NCBI GenBank assembly: GCA_026398835.1
Contig: JAPLSD010000022.1
Location: forward strand, 1-6,764
Length of the DNA: 6,764 bases
Direction of reading: 5' to 3'
Source of the DNA: Pseudomonas sp.
GTDB lineage: Bacteria; Pseudomonadota; Gammaproteobacteria; Pseudomonadales; Pseudomonadaceae
The notes below the pieces were generated by a model. That model saw nothing but the letters and a program-made list of their open reading frames with translations, was not told where the DNA came from and did no database searches. The first letter of the stretch is position 1; every line of letters begins with the position of its first letter. Positions 1-5,878 of the stretch are shown here, in pieces. A program made the position numbers and the translations under genes.

Positions 1-273
<273 letters not shown>

Positions 274-305
274 CTAGGCAACGCGTGGGTAAAAAAGTGC
301 GGCAA

Positions 306-334
306 ACTCTAACAACGACAGGGATTTTGGGCAA
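306..334 (-). promoter_or_regulatory. Candidate sigma70-type promoter for mreB
   Basis: Read on the minus strand, TTGCCC (complement of 329-334) is followed after exactly 17 nt by TAGAGT (complement of 306-311). Each hexamer matches 4 of 6 consensus positions and the spacing is ideal. Transcription would start near 299, giving a leader of about 40 nt before the mreB ATG at 261. This is by-eye matching in a region that must contain an mreB promoter, so it is plausible but unproven. Confidence 0.35.
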
Positions 335-461
335 GGCGCCAATATGTTAAATTGGCCGCTTTTCTGTGCACCAACCCCCACAATCGCGGCCATATGACCG
401 TAGAAATGCGGTAGTGTTCCGACAATCTAACACACGGACAGCATCCGTTCTGTTTTCCACT

Positions 462-465
462 GGAG
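462..465 (+). promoter_or_regulatory. Ribosome binding site of gatC
   Basis: GGAG lies 6 nt before the ATG at 472. It fixes this ATG as the gatC start, and the resulting protein begins at the usual position for the family. Confidence 0.75.
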
Positions 466-471
466 AATCCC

Positions 472-759
472 ATGGCGCTTGAACGCTCCGACGTGGAAAA
501 AATCGCTCATTTGGCCTGTCTTGGCCTCAATGATGCCGATCTTCCACATATTACTTCCGCCCTGAACAGTATTCTCGGCCTGGTCGATGAAATGCAGGCT
601 GTGAATACCGACGGTATCGAGCCTCTGGCCCACCCTCTGGAAGCAAGCCAACGCCTGCGCGCAGACGTCGTGACTGAATCCAATCATCGCGAGGCCTATC
701 AGTCCATCGCACCAGCGGTCGAAAACGGCCTGTATCTGGTTCCGAAAGTCATCGACTAA
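472..759 (+). CDS. gatC: Asp-tRNA(Asn)/Glu-tRNA(Gln) amidotransferase subunit C
   Basis: Small structural subunit of the GatCAB amidotransferase; it wraps around the GatA-GatB interface and stabilises the complex in the cytoplasm. The 95-residue length is normal for GatC. Visible family hallmarks are the start [17 protein letters not shown] (residues 1-17), the helix with [21 protein letters not shown] (about 31-51), the segment [17 protein letters not shown], and the C-terminal block [16 protein letters not shown] containing the typical GLYLVPKVI motif. Start chosen at ATG 472 because GGAG sits 6 nt upstream. It is the first gene of the gat operon, 16 nt before gatA. In Pseudomonas, which as I recall lacks asparaginyl-tRNA synthetase, the complex is the route to Asn-tRNA(Asn). 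Confidence 0.97.
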   Translation: MALERSDVEKIAHLACLGLNDADLPHITSALNSILGLVDEMQAVNTDGIEPLAHPLEASQRLRADVVTESNHREAYQSIAPAVENGLYLVPKVID

Positions 760-775
760 AGGGAAAGAGCCTGCA

Positions 776-2227
776 ATGCATCAATTGACTCTGGCCGAGA
801 TCGCCCGCGGACTCGCCGACAAAAAGTTTTCTTCTGAAGAGCTGACCAAAGTGTTGCTGGCGCGTATCGCCCAGCTCGACCCCCAGCTCAACAGTTTCAT
901 CAGCATCACCGAAGATCTCGCGCTGACGCAGGCCAAGGCTGCTGACGTACGCCGCGCGAACGGTGAGAGCGGCGCCCTGCTCGGCGCGCCGATCGCCCAT
1001 AAAGACTTGTTCTGCACTCAGGGCATTCGCACCAGCTGCGGCTCGAAGATGCTCGACAACTTCAAGGCACCGTACGACGCCACCGTGGTCGCAAAACTGG
1101 CCGCTGCCGGGGCCGTGACCCTGGGCAAGACCAACATGGACGAATTCGCCATGGGCTCGGCCAACGAGTCGAGCTACTACGGCGCTGTCAAAAACCCGTG
1201 GAGCCTCGAACACGTACCCGGCGGTTCGTCCGGTGGTTCGGCGGCGGCGGTTGCCGCTCGTCTGTTACCTGCCGCAACCGGTACCGACACCGGCGGATCG
1301 ATCCGCCAACCGGCGGCACTGACCAACCTCACTGGCCTGAAACCGACGTACGGTCGCGTTTCGCGCTGGGGCATGATCGCTTACGCCTCCAGCCTCGATC
1401 AGGGCGGCCCGTTGGCGCGCACCGCTGAAGACTGCGCAATCATGCTGCAAGGCATGGCGGGCTTCGACCCGCAGGATTCCACCAGCATCGACGAGCCAGT
1501 GCCGGATTACAGCGCCAGCCTCAACGGTTCACTCAAAGGCCTGCGCATCGGTGTGCCGAAAGAATACTTCAGCGCCGGTCTCGACCCGCGCATCGCCGAG
1601 CTGATCCACAACAGCGTCAAAGAGCTGGAAAAGCTCGGCGCAGTGATCAAGGAAATCAGCCTGCCGAACATGCAGCACGCGATCCCCGCGTACTATGTGA
1701 TCGCCCCGGCAGAAGCGTCCTCCAACTTGTCGCGGTTTGACGGCGTGCGTTTCGGCTATCGCTGCGAAGACCCGAAAGACCTGACCGACCTTTATAAACG
1801 TTCGCGCGGTGAAGGTTTCGGCGCGGAAGTGCAGCGCCGGATCATGGTCGGTGCCTACGCGCTGTCGGCCGGTTACTACGACGCCTACTACCTGAAGGCG
1901 CAAAAGATTCGTCGCCTGATCAAGAACGACTTCATGGCGGCCTTCAATGAGGTCGACATCATCCTCGGCCCGACCACGCCTAACCCGGCCTGGAAAATCG
2001 GCGCCAAGAGCAGCGACCCGGTCGCTGCGTATCTGGAAGATGTCTACACCATCACCGCCAACCTCGCCGGTCTGCCGGGCTTGTCCATGCCAGCCGGTTT
2101 TGTCGATGGCTTGCCGGTCGGCGTGCAATTGCTCGCCCCGTATTTCCAGGAAGGCCGCCTGCTCAACGTTGCGCACCAGTACCAGTTGAACACCGACTGG
2201 CACACGCGCACCCCAACAGGCTTCTGA
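776..2227 (+). CDS. gatA: Asp-tRNA(Asn)/Glu-tRNA(Gln) amidotransferase subunit A (glutamine amidase)
   Basis: Catalytic glutaminase of GatCAB. It releases ammonia from glutamine, and the ammonia is channelled to GatB to amidate Asp-tRNA(Asn) (or Glu-tRNA(Gln)). It belongs to the amidase-signature family. The Ser-cisSer-Lys triad is intact: Lys76 (in APIAHKDLF), Ser151 (in [15 protein letters not shown]) and Ser175 (in [11 protein letters not shown]). Each is shifted by exactly three from the Lys79/Ser154/Ser178 numbering I recall for Staphylococcus aureus Gat[13 protein letters not shown] (189-200) is the usual structural motif after the signature. At 483 residues the length is normal, and no frameshift is seen. 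Start ATG 776 has a weak purine-rich AAAGAG (764-769) 6 nt upstream, and the gene follows gatC by 16 nt. Confidence 0.98.
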   Translation: MHQLTLAEIARGLADKKFSSEELTKVLLARIAQLDPQLNSFISITEDLALTQAKAADVRRANGESGALLGAPIAHKDLFCTQGIRTSCGSKMLDNFKAPYDATVVAKLAAAGAVTLGKTNMDEFAMGSANESSYYGAVKNPWSLEHVPGGSSGGSAAAVAARLLPAATGTDTGGSIRQPAALTNLTGLKPTYGRVSRWGMIAYASSLDQGGPLARTAEDCAIMLQGMAGFDPQDSTSIDEPVPDYSASLNGSLKGLRIGVPKEYFSAGLDPRIAELIHNSVKELEKLGAVIKEISLPNMQHAIPAYYVIAPAEASSNLSRFDGVRFGYRCEDPKDLTDLYKRSRGEGFGAEVQRRIMVGAYALSAGYYDAYYLKAQKIRRLIKNDFMAAFNEVDIILGPTTPNPAWKIGAKSSDPVAAYLEDVYTITANLAGLPGLSMPAGFVDGLPVGVQLLAPYFQEGRLLNVAHQYQLNTDWHTRTPTGF

Positions 2228-2231
2228 GGAG
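2226..2231 (+). promoter_or_regulatory. Ribosome binding site of gatB overlapping the gatA stop
   Basis: GAGGAG lies 6 nt before the gatB ATG at 2238 and shares two bases with the gatA TGA stop (2225-2227). A ribosome terminating on gatA therefore sits on the gatB initiation site. This implies translational coupling and helps keep GatA and GatB in equal amounts. Confidence 0.8.
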
Positions 2232-2237
2232 AAACAC

Positions 2238-3683
2238 ATGCAATGGGAAGTCGTGATCGGGCTGGAGATTCATACCCAGCTCGCCACCCAATCGAAGATT
2301 TTCTCCGGTAGCGCCACCACGTTTGGCAACGAGCCCAACACCCAGGCCAGCCTGGTAGACCTGGGCATGCCCGGCGTCTTGCCGGTGCTAAACCAGGAAG
2401 CGGTGCGCATGGCGGTCAAGTTCGGCCTGGCCATCGATGCCGAAATCGGCCAGCACAACGTGTTTGCCCGCAAAAACTACTTCTACCCGGATCTGCCCAA
2501 GGGTTACCAGATCAGCCAGATGGAATTGCCGATCGTCGGCAAAGGCCATTTGGACATCGCGCTGGAAGACGGCACCGTCAAACGTGTCGGCATCACCCGC
2601 GCGCATCTGGAAGAAGACGCCGGCAAAAGCCTGCATGAAGAGTTCAACGGTGCCACCGGCATCGACCTGAACCGCGCCGGCACGCCGCTGTTGGAGATCG
2701 TCTCCGAGCCGGACATGCGCAGCGCCAAGGAAGCCGTGGCTTACGTCAAGGCGATCCACGCGCTGGTGCGTTACCTGGGCATCTGTGACGGCAACATGGC
2801 CGAAGGTTCGCTGCGCTGCGATTGCAACGTCTCGATCCGCCCTAAAGGCCAGGTTGAGTTCGGCACGCGCTGCGAGATCAAGAACGTCAACTCGTTCCGC
2901 TTCATCGAAAAGGCGATCAACACTGAAGTGCGTCGTCAGATCGAGCTGATCGAAGACGGCGGCAAGGTCATTCAGCAGACCCGCCTGTACGATCCGAACA
3001 AAGACGAAACCCGCGCCATGCGCAGCAAAGAGGAAGCCAACGACTACCGTTACTTCCCCGATCCGGACCTGTTGCCGGTGGTCATCGAGGATTCGTTCCT
3101 CGCCGACATCCGCGCCACCTTGCCGGAATTGCCACCGCAGAAACGCGAGCGCTTCCAGGAACAATTCGGTCTGTCGGTCTACGACGCCAGCGTGTTGGCT
3201 ACGAGCCGTGAGCAAGCGGATTACTTCGAGAAAGTCGTGAGCATCGGTGGCGACGCCAAACTGGCGGCCAACTGGGTCATGGTCGAACTGGGCAGCCTGT
3301 TGAACAAACAGGGCCTGGAAATCGACGAAGCTCCGGTGTCAGCCGAGCAGTTGGGCGGTATGCTGCTGCGCATCAAGGACAACACCATCTCCGGCAAAAT
3401 CGCCAAGATGGTCTTCGAAGGCATGGCCAACGGCGAAGGTAGCGCGGACGAGATCATCGAGAAGCGCGGCCTGAAGCAAGTGACCGACAGCGGCGAAATC
3501 TCCAAAGTGCTCGACGAGATGCTCGCGGCCAACGCCGAACAGGTCGAACAGTACCGCGCGGCTGATGAAGCCAAACGCGGCAAGATGTTCGGCTTCTTCG
3601 TCGGTCAGGCGATGAAAGCCTCGAAAGGCAAAGCCAACCCGCAACAGGTCAACGAACTGCTGAAAAGCAAGCTCGAAGGCTGA
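2238..3683 (+). CDS. gatB: Asp-tRNA(Asn)/Glu-tRNA(Gln) amidotransferase subunit B
   Basis: tRNA-binding and kinase/transamidase subunit. It activates the side-chain carboxylate of Asp-tRNA(Asn) or Glu-tRNA(Gln) with ATP and amidates it with ammonia delivered from GatA. The cradle domain (about 1-290) opens with [13 protein letters not shown], which includes Glu10 and His12 of the metal site. The PET112 signature [14 protein letters not shown] is at 81-94, HLEEDAGKS with Glu125 at 123-131, and [15 protein letters not shown] at 145-159. CDCNVSIRP (194-202) and EIKNVNSF (213-220) follow. The C-terminal third is the helical plus YqeY-like tRNA-binding tail, ending [21 protein letters not shown], which is typical. 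At 481 residues it is full length. It closes the gat operon; a long palindrome begins 7 nt after its stop. Confidence 0.98.
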   Translation: MQWEVVIGLEIHTQLATQSKIFSGSATTFGNEPNTQASLVDLGMPGVLPVLNQEAVRMAVKFGLAIDAEIGQHNVFARKNYFYPDLPKGYQISQMELPIVGKGHLDIALEDGTVKRVGITRAHLEEDAGKSLHEEFNGATGIDLNRAGTPLLEIVSEPDMRSAKEAVAYVKAIHALVRYLGICDGNMAEGSLRCDCNVSIRPKGQVEFGTRCEIKNVNSFRFIEKAINTEVRRQIELIEDGGKVIQQTRLYDPNKDETRAMRSKEEANDYRYFPDPDLLPVVIEDSFLADIRATLPELPPQKRERFQEQFGLSVYDASVLATSREQADYFEKVVSIGGDAKLAANWVMVELGSLLNKQGLEIDEAPVSAEQLGGMLLRIKDNTISGKIAKMVFEGMANGEGSADEIIEKRGLKQVTDSGEISKVLDEMLAANAEQVEQYRAADEAKRGKMFGFFVGQAMKASKGKANPQQVNELLKSKLEG

Positions 3684-3690
3684 CCACAGT

Positions 3691-3797
3691 GATCGTTCCC
3701 ACGCTCTGCGTGGGAATGCAGCCCGTGACGCTGTGCGTCACAAAGCGGACGCGGAGCGTCCAGTGAGGCATTCCCACGCAGGAGCGTGGGAACGATC
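3691..3797. repeat. Compound palindromic element (nested hairpins), MITE/REP-like
   Basis: The whole element is an imperfect inverted repeat of 51 and 52 nt around a centre at 3742-3745. The outer arms 3691-3719 and 3768-3797 match over 29 bases with one inserted base; the inner parts match at about 21 of 30. Each half also folds locally into two perfect hairpins. These are TTCCCACGC/GCGTGGGAA (3696-3716, 3-nt loop), GTGACGC/GCGTCAC (3725-3741), GGACGC/GCGTCC (3747-3761) and TTCCCACGC/GCGTGGGAA (3771-3792, 4-nt loop). It fills most of the gatB-rlpA gap. I recall very similar GTTCCCACGC-type repeats in many copies between genes of fluorescent pseudomonads. There is no transposase inside and no obvious target-site duplication. 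The sequence may act as a transcription barrier or mRNA-stabilising structure after gatB; no U-tract follows, so it is not a classical intrinsic terminator. Confidence 0.88.
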
Positions 3798-3825
3798 GGC
3801 GAACGATCAACTTCGGGAATCCCCT

Positions 3826-4197
3826 ATGAAGCGTCTACTTAGCGCTTGTGCCCTGCTCTCTCTGCTGGCCGGTTGTGCCAGTCATGACATCGATCCGCGC
3901 GGCTATGACGAAACGGGCGGCGCGTCCTTTTACGGTGCCAAGCATCAGGGCAAACGTACCGCCAGTGGCGAGCCCTTTAACCAGCACGCCCTGACCGCTG
4001 CTCATCGCCAACTGCCGTTCGGCACACGAGTGAAAGTCACTAACCTGAACAACGACAAGACCGTGGTGGTACGGATCAACGACCGCGGGCCGCATGTCCG
4101 CGGCCGCTTGATCGACTTGTCACGCGCGGCCGCCGAACAACTGGGGATGCTGCGCAACGGCACCGCAAGGGTTCGAGTGCAAAGCCTCAGCGATTGA
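3826..4197 (+). CDS. Short RlpA-like lipoprotein (double-psi beta-barrel, septal ring lytic transglycosylase family)
   Basis: Predicted peptidoglycan-acting lipoprotein of 123 residues. Residues 1-16 are a lipoprotein signal (MKRLL, hydrophobic run) with lipobox LAGC and lipidation Cys17. Ala18 at +2 (no Asp) suggests outer-membrane sorting. The rest is one double-psi beta-barrel domain: GGASFYGAKHQGKRTASGE, then FNQHALTAAHRQLPFGT, then VVRINDRGPHVRGRLIDLS. The three residues I recall as catalytic in Pseudomonas aeruginosa RlpA (Glu120, His131, Asp157) are all present as Glu49, His60 and Asp86, with identical 11- and 26-residue spacing. Canonical RlpA is around 340 residues with a C-terminal SPOR domain; this protein stops right after the barrel, so it is a minimal paralogue and not the main RlpA. 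I reject an in-frame ATG at 3733 because it lies inside the palindrome and would bury the signal peptide. The Shine-Dalgarno is weak (GGGAA, 3815-3819). Confidence 0.9.
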   Translation: MKRLLSACALLSLLAGCASHDIDPRGYDETGGASFYGAKHQGKRTASGEPFNQHALTAAHRQLPFGTRVKVTNLNNDKTVVVRINDRGPHVRGRLIDLSRAAAEQLGMLRNGTARVRVQSLSD

Positions 4198-4246
4198 CCC
4201 TGGAGCCCCGACCATTTTCGGATTAACCGGCTTACCGCTGCTCAGC

Positions 4247-5314
4247 GTGATTCAGTTACTCAGCGGCCTGGTGTTATTGATCGCTGGTGCCGAGCTATTG
4301 GTGCGCGCCGCCGTACGTCTGGCCGCCCGACTGAAAGTTCGTCCGCTGATTATCGGCCTGACCATCGTCGCCTTCGGCAGCAGCGCACCGCAGATGGCTG
4401 TGAGCTTGCAAGCGACCCTCTCGGAAAACACCGACATCGCCGTCGGCAGCGTAATCGGCAGCAGCATCTTCAACGTCCTCGTCACTCTGGGCCTGTCGGC
4501 ACTGATCATTCCTCTGCGGGTTTCCCGGCAGCTGGTGCGGCTGGACATCCCGCTGATGATCGGCGCCAGCCTGCTGGTATTCGTACTGGCCTACAACGAA
4601 GAGCTGACGCCACTCGATGGCTTGGTGCTGCTGACGGCACTGGTGCTGTATCTCGGGTTGTTGCTGCGCCAGTCGCGGCATTCTGCCCGCCCTCAGCAAA
4701 ACCACGACGACGCTACTGCCAAGGCTCGCGCGCCGTGGTTGCGCAGCCTGGTGATCATGCTCTGCGGCTTGGCGCTGCTGGCGTTTGCTGGTCATCTGCT
4801 GCTCGGTGCTGCGGTCGAAGTGGCTACCAACCTTGGGTTATCAGAACGGATCATCGGGCTGACCATCATTGCCGTCAGCACCTCACTGCCGGAACTTGCC
4901 ACCTCGCTGATTGCGGCCGTGCGCGGTCAACGTGATATTGCCGTGGGCAATGTGATCGGCAGCAACCTGTTCAACCTGCTGGGGGTTCTGGGCATCACCG
5001 CGCTGGTGGCGCCAACACCTTTATCCGTGTCGCCCAATGCGCTGGATTTCGACCTGCCGGTGATGCTCGGAGTCGCCGTGCTGTGTCTGCCAGTGTTCTA
5101 TTCGGGCTACCGGATTACCCGCGCGGAAGGATTGCTGTTTCTGAGCTTGTATCTGGCCTATGGGCTGCATGTGGTGTCGTTCACCACCGGCATGCCGCTG
5201 GCCGGCAAGCTGGAACACTTGATGCTGTTTTTCGTTCTGCCGGCGCTGGTGGCGTTTTTGTTGTTCACGTCACTGCGCGCCTGGCGCCGTCAACACAAGA
5301 GGGAATCGCTATGA
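4247..5314 (+). CDS. Ca2+/Na+ antiporter-family inner-membrane protein (CaCA superfamily, YrbG-like)
   Basis: Predicted cation/Ca2+ exchanger, 355 residues from GTG 4247. Two inverted-topology halves are separated by a charged loop (141-164). The alpha-1 repeat reads GSSAPQMAVSL (44-54) then AVGSVIGSSIFN (65-76); alpha-2 reads STSLPELATSL (211-221) then AVGNVIGSNLFN (232-243). These are the diagnostic CaCA motifs. Alpha-2 keeps Glu216, but alpha-1 has Gln49 where the acidic ligand normally sits. About ten hydrophobic segments fit the fold, plus an extra one at about 324-344 followed by a basic tail RAWRRQHKR. YrbG-type proteins are nearer 325 residues. The GTG start places the N-terminus as in relatives but has no Shine-Dalgarno. 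Upstream in frame, an ATT at 4214 has GGAG 8 nt before it. The gene lies 49 nt after the rlpA-like gene and overlaps the next gene by 4 nt. The substrate ion is not proven by sequence. Confidence 0.9.
   Translation: MIQLLSGLVLLIAGAELLVRAAVRLAARLKVRPLIIGLTIVAFGSSAPQMAVSLQATLSENTDIAVGSVIGSSIFNVLVTLGLSALIIPLRVSRQLVRLDIPLMIGASLLVFVLAYNEELTPLDGLVLLTALVLYLGLLLRQSRHSARPQQNHDDATAKARAPWLRSLVIMLCGLALLAFAGHLLLGAAVEVATNLGLSERIIGLTIIAVSTSLPELATSLIAAVRGQRDIAVGNVIGSNLFNLLGVLGITALVAPTPLSVSPNALDFDLPVMLGVAVLCLPVFYSGYRITRAEGLLFLSLYLAYGLHVVSFTTGMPLAGKLEHLMLFFVLPALVAFLLFTSLRAWRRQHKRESL
5297..5305 (+). promoter_or_regulatory. Ribosome binding site that fixes the start of the decarboxylase-family gene
   Basis: AAGAGGGAA inside the last codons of the antiporter gene precedes ATG 5311 by 5 nt. 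This supports that ATG over an in-frame upstream start at 5083, which would lie deep in the antiporter gene in another frame. Confidence 0.75.
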
Positions 5315-5706
5315 CCGACCAAAAGCCTACGTTTTCAAAAGCAGCCGGCGTCGAAATGCGTCGCCAAGTGATGGGCGATGCCTTCGTCGACCGTGCACTG
5401 GGCAATGCCACTGAGTTCACCCAGCCACTGCAGGACTTCGTCAACGAGCACGCCTGGGGCAGCGTCTGGAACCGCGAAGGTTTGCCGCTGAAAACCCGCA
5501 GCCTGATCACCCTCGCCGCCCTCACAGCGTTGAAGTGCCCGCAGGAATTGAAAGGCCACGTGCGCGGCGCACTGAATAACGGCTGCACCGTGGAAGAGAT
5601 TCGTGAAGCGCTGCTGCACTGCGCGGTGTATGCCGGTGTGCCGGCTGCAATCGATGCGTTTCGTGCGGCGCAGGAAGTGATTGATACGTATCAGAAGGCC
5701 GAGTAG
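5311..5706 (+). CDS. Carboxymuconolactone decarboxylase (CMD) family protein, PcaC-like
   Basis: A 131-residue cytoplasmic all-helical protein resembling 4-carboxymuconolactone decarboxylase (PcaC), the protocatechuate-branch enzyme that decarboxylates gamma-carboxymuconolactone. Family features in order are GVEMRRQVMGDAFVDRAL (13-30), EHAWGSVWNREGLPLKTRSL (46-65), ELKGHVRGALNNGCTVEEI (79-97, with conserved His83) and HCAVYAGVPAAIDAF (103-117). There is no CxxC, so it is not an AhpD-type peroxidase reductant. The length suits PcaC (about 130). No other pca genes are adjacent, so a role in aromatic catabolism is not supported here and this may be a paralogue of unknown substrate. ATG 5311 overlaps the antiporter stop as ATGA (5311-5314), which indicates translational coupling. 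Its 3' end faces the convergent permease gene across a REPIN-like element. Confidence 0.9.
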   Translation: MTDQKPTFSKAAGVEMRRQVMGDAFVDRALGNATEFTQPLQDFVNEHAWGSVWNREGLPLKTRSLITLAALTALKCPQELKGHVRGALNNGCTVEEIREALLHCAVYAGVPAAIDAFRAAQEVIDTYQKAE

Positions 5707-5721
5707 CCAATGATGGGCCTT

Positions 5722-5853
5722 TGTGGCGAGGGAGCTTGCTCCCGCTCGGCTGCGAAGCAGTCGTAAAGCCTGCCGCTCAGTTCTACCTGATGAACGTTGT
5801 TGCCGATTTTAGGGCCGCTGCGCGACCCAGCGGGAGCAAGCTCCCTCGCCACA
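5722..5853. repeat. REPIN-like element: two REP sequences in inverted orientation
   Basis: The 25-nt arm at 5722-5746 is exactly the reverse complement of 5829-5853. Each arm contains the near-perfect palindrome GGGAGCTTGCTCCC (5730-5743 on the left). Inside the left arm a second short hairpin, GGCTGC/GCAGTC (5748-5762), follows. The inner flank of the right arm is similar in its CGCAGC part but diverged. About 80 nt of unique sequence separates the arms. This head-to-head pair of REPs matches the REPIN architecture described in Pseudomonas, which is mobilised in trans by RAYT transposases; no RAYT gene is in the window. It fills the gap between two convergent genes, where REPs commonly sit and can act as a two-way barrier to read-through or 3' exonuclease. 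Confidence 0.88.
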
Positions 5854-5878
5854 GGTTCTATACACGACACAAAATCAT

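Noticed and set aside
391..426. Possible gatCAB promoter (CATATG or GACAAT as -10)
   Set aside because: No acceptable -35 sequence at 16-18 nt spacing could be found for either.
427..687. Minus-strand open frame across the gatC start
   Set aside because: It lies antisense to gatC and its ribosome site, and shows no recognisable protein family.
1529..2239. 236-codon open frame on the minus strand inside gatA
   Set aside because: Same cause: a shadow of a conserved GC-rich gene, with low-complexity composition rich in Val, Arg and Asp and no family signature.
2388..3215. 275-codon open frame on the minus strand inside gatB
   Set aside because: High GC at third codon positions of gatB produces long antisense open frames; the translation shows no recognisable domain and gatB is intact.
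3691..3797. CRISPR array or intrinsic terminator
   Set aside because: The repeats are inverted, not direct with regular spacers, and no T-tract follows any of the hairpins.
3733..3825. In-frame upstream ATG that would extend the rlpA-like protein by 31 residues
   Set aside because: It starts inside the palindrome, its translation (RHSHAGAWER) is typical of translated intergenic repeats, and it would hide a clear lipoprotein signal peptide starting at 3826.
5083..5310. Upstream extension of the CMD-family gene
   Set aside because: It overlaps the antiporter gene in another frame by over 200 bases. ATG 5311 has a good Shine-Dalgarno and gives the normal family length.
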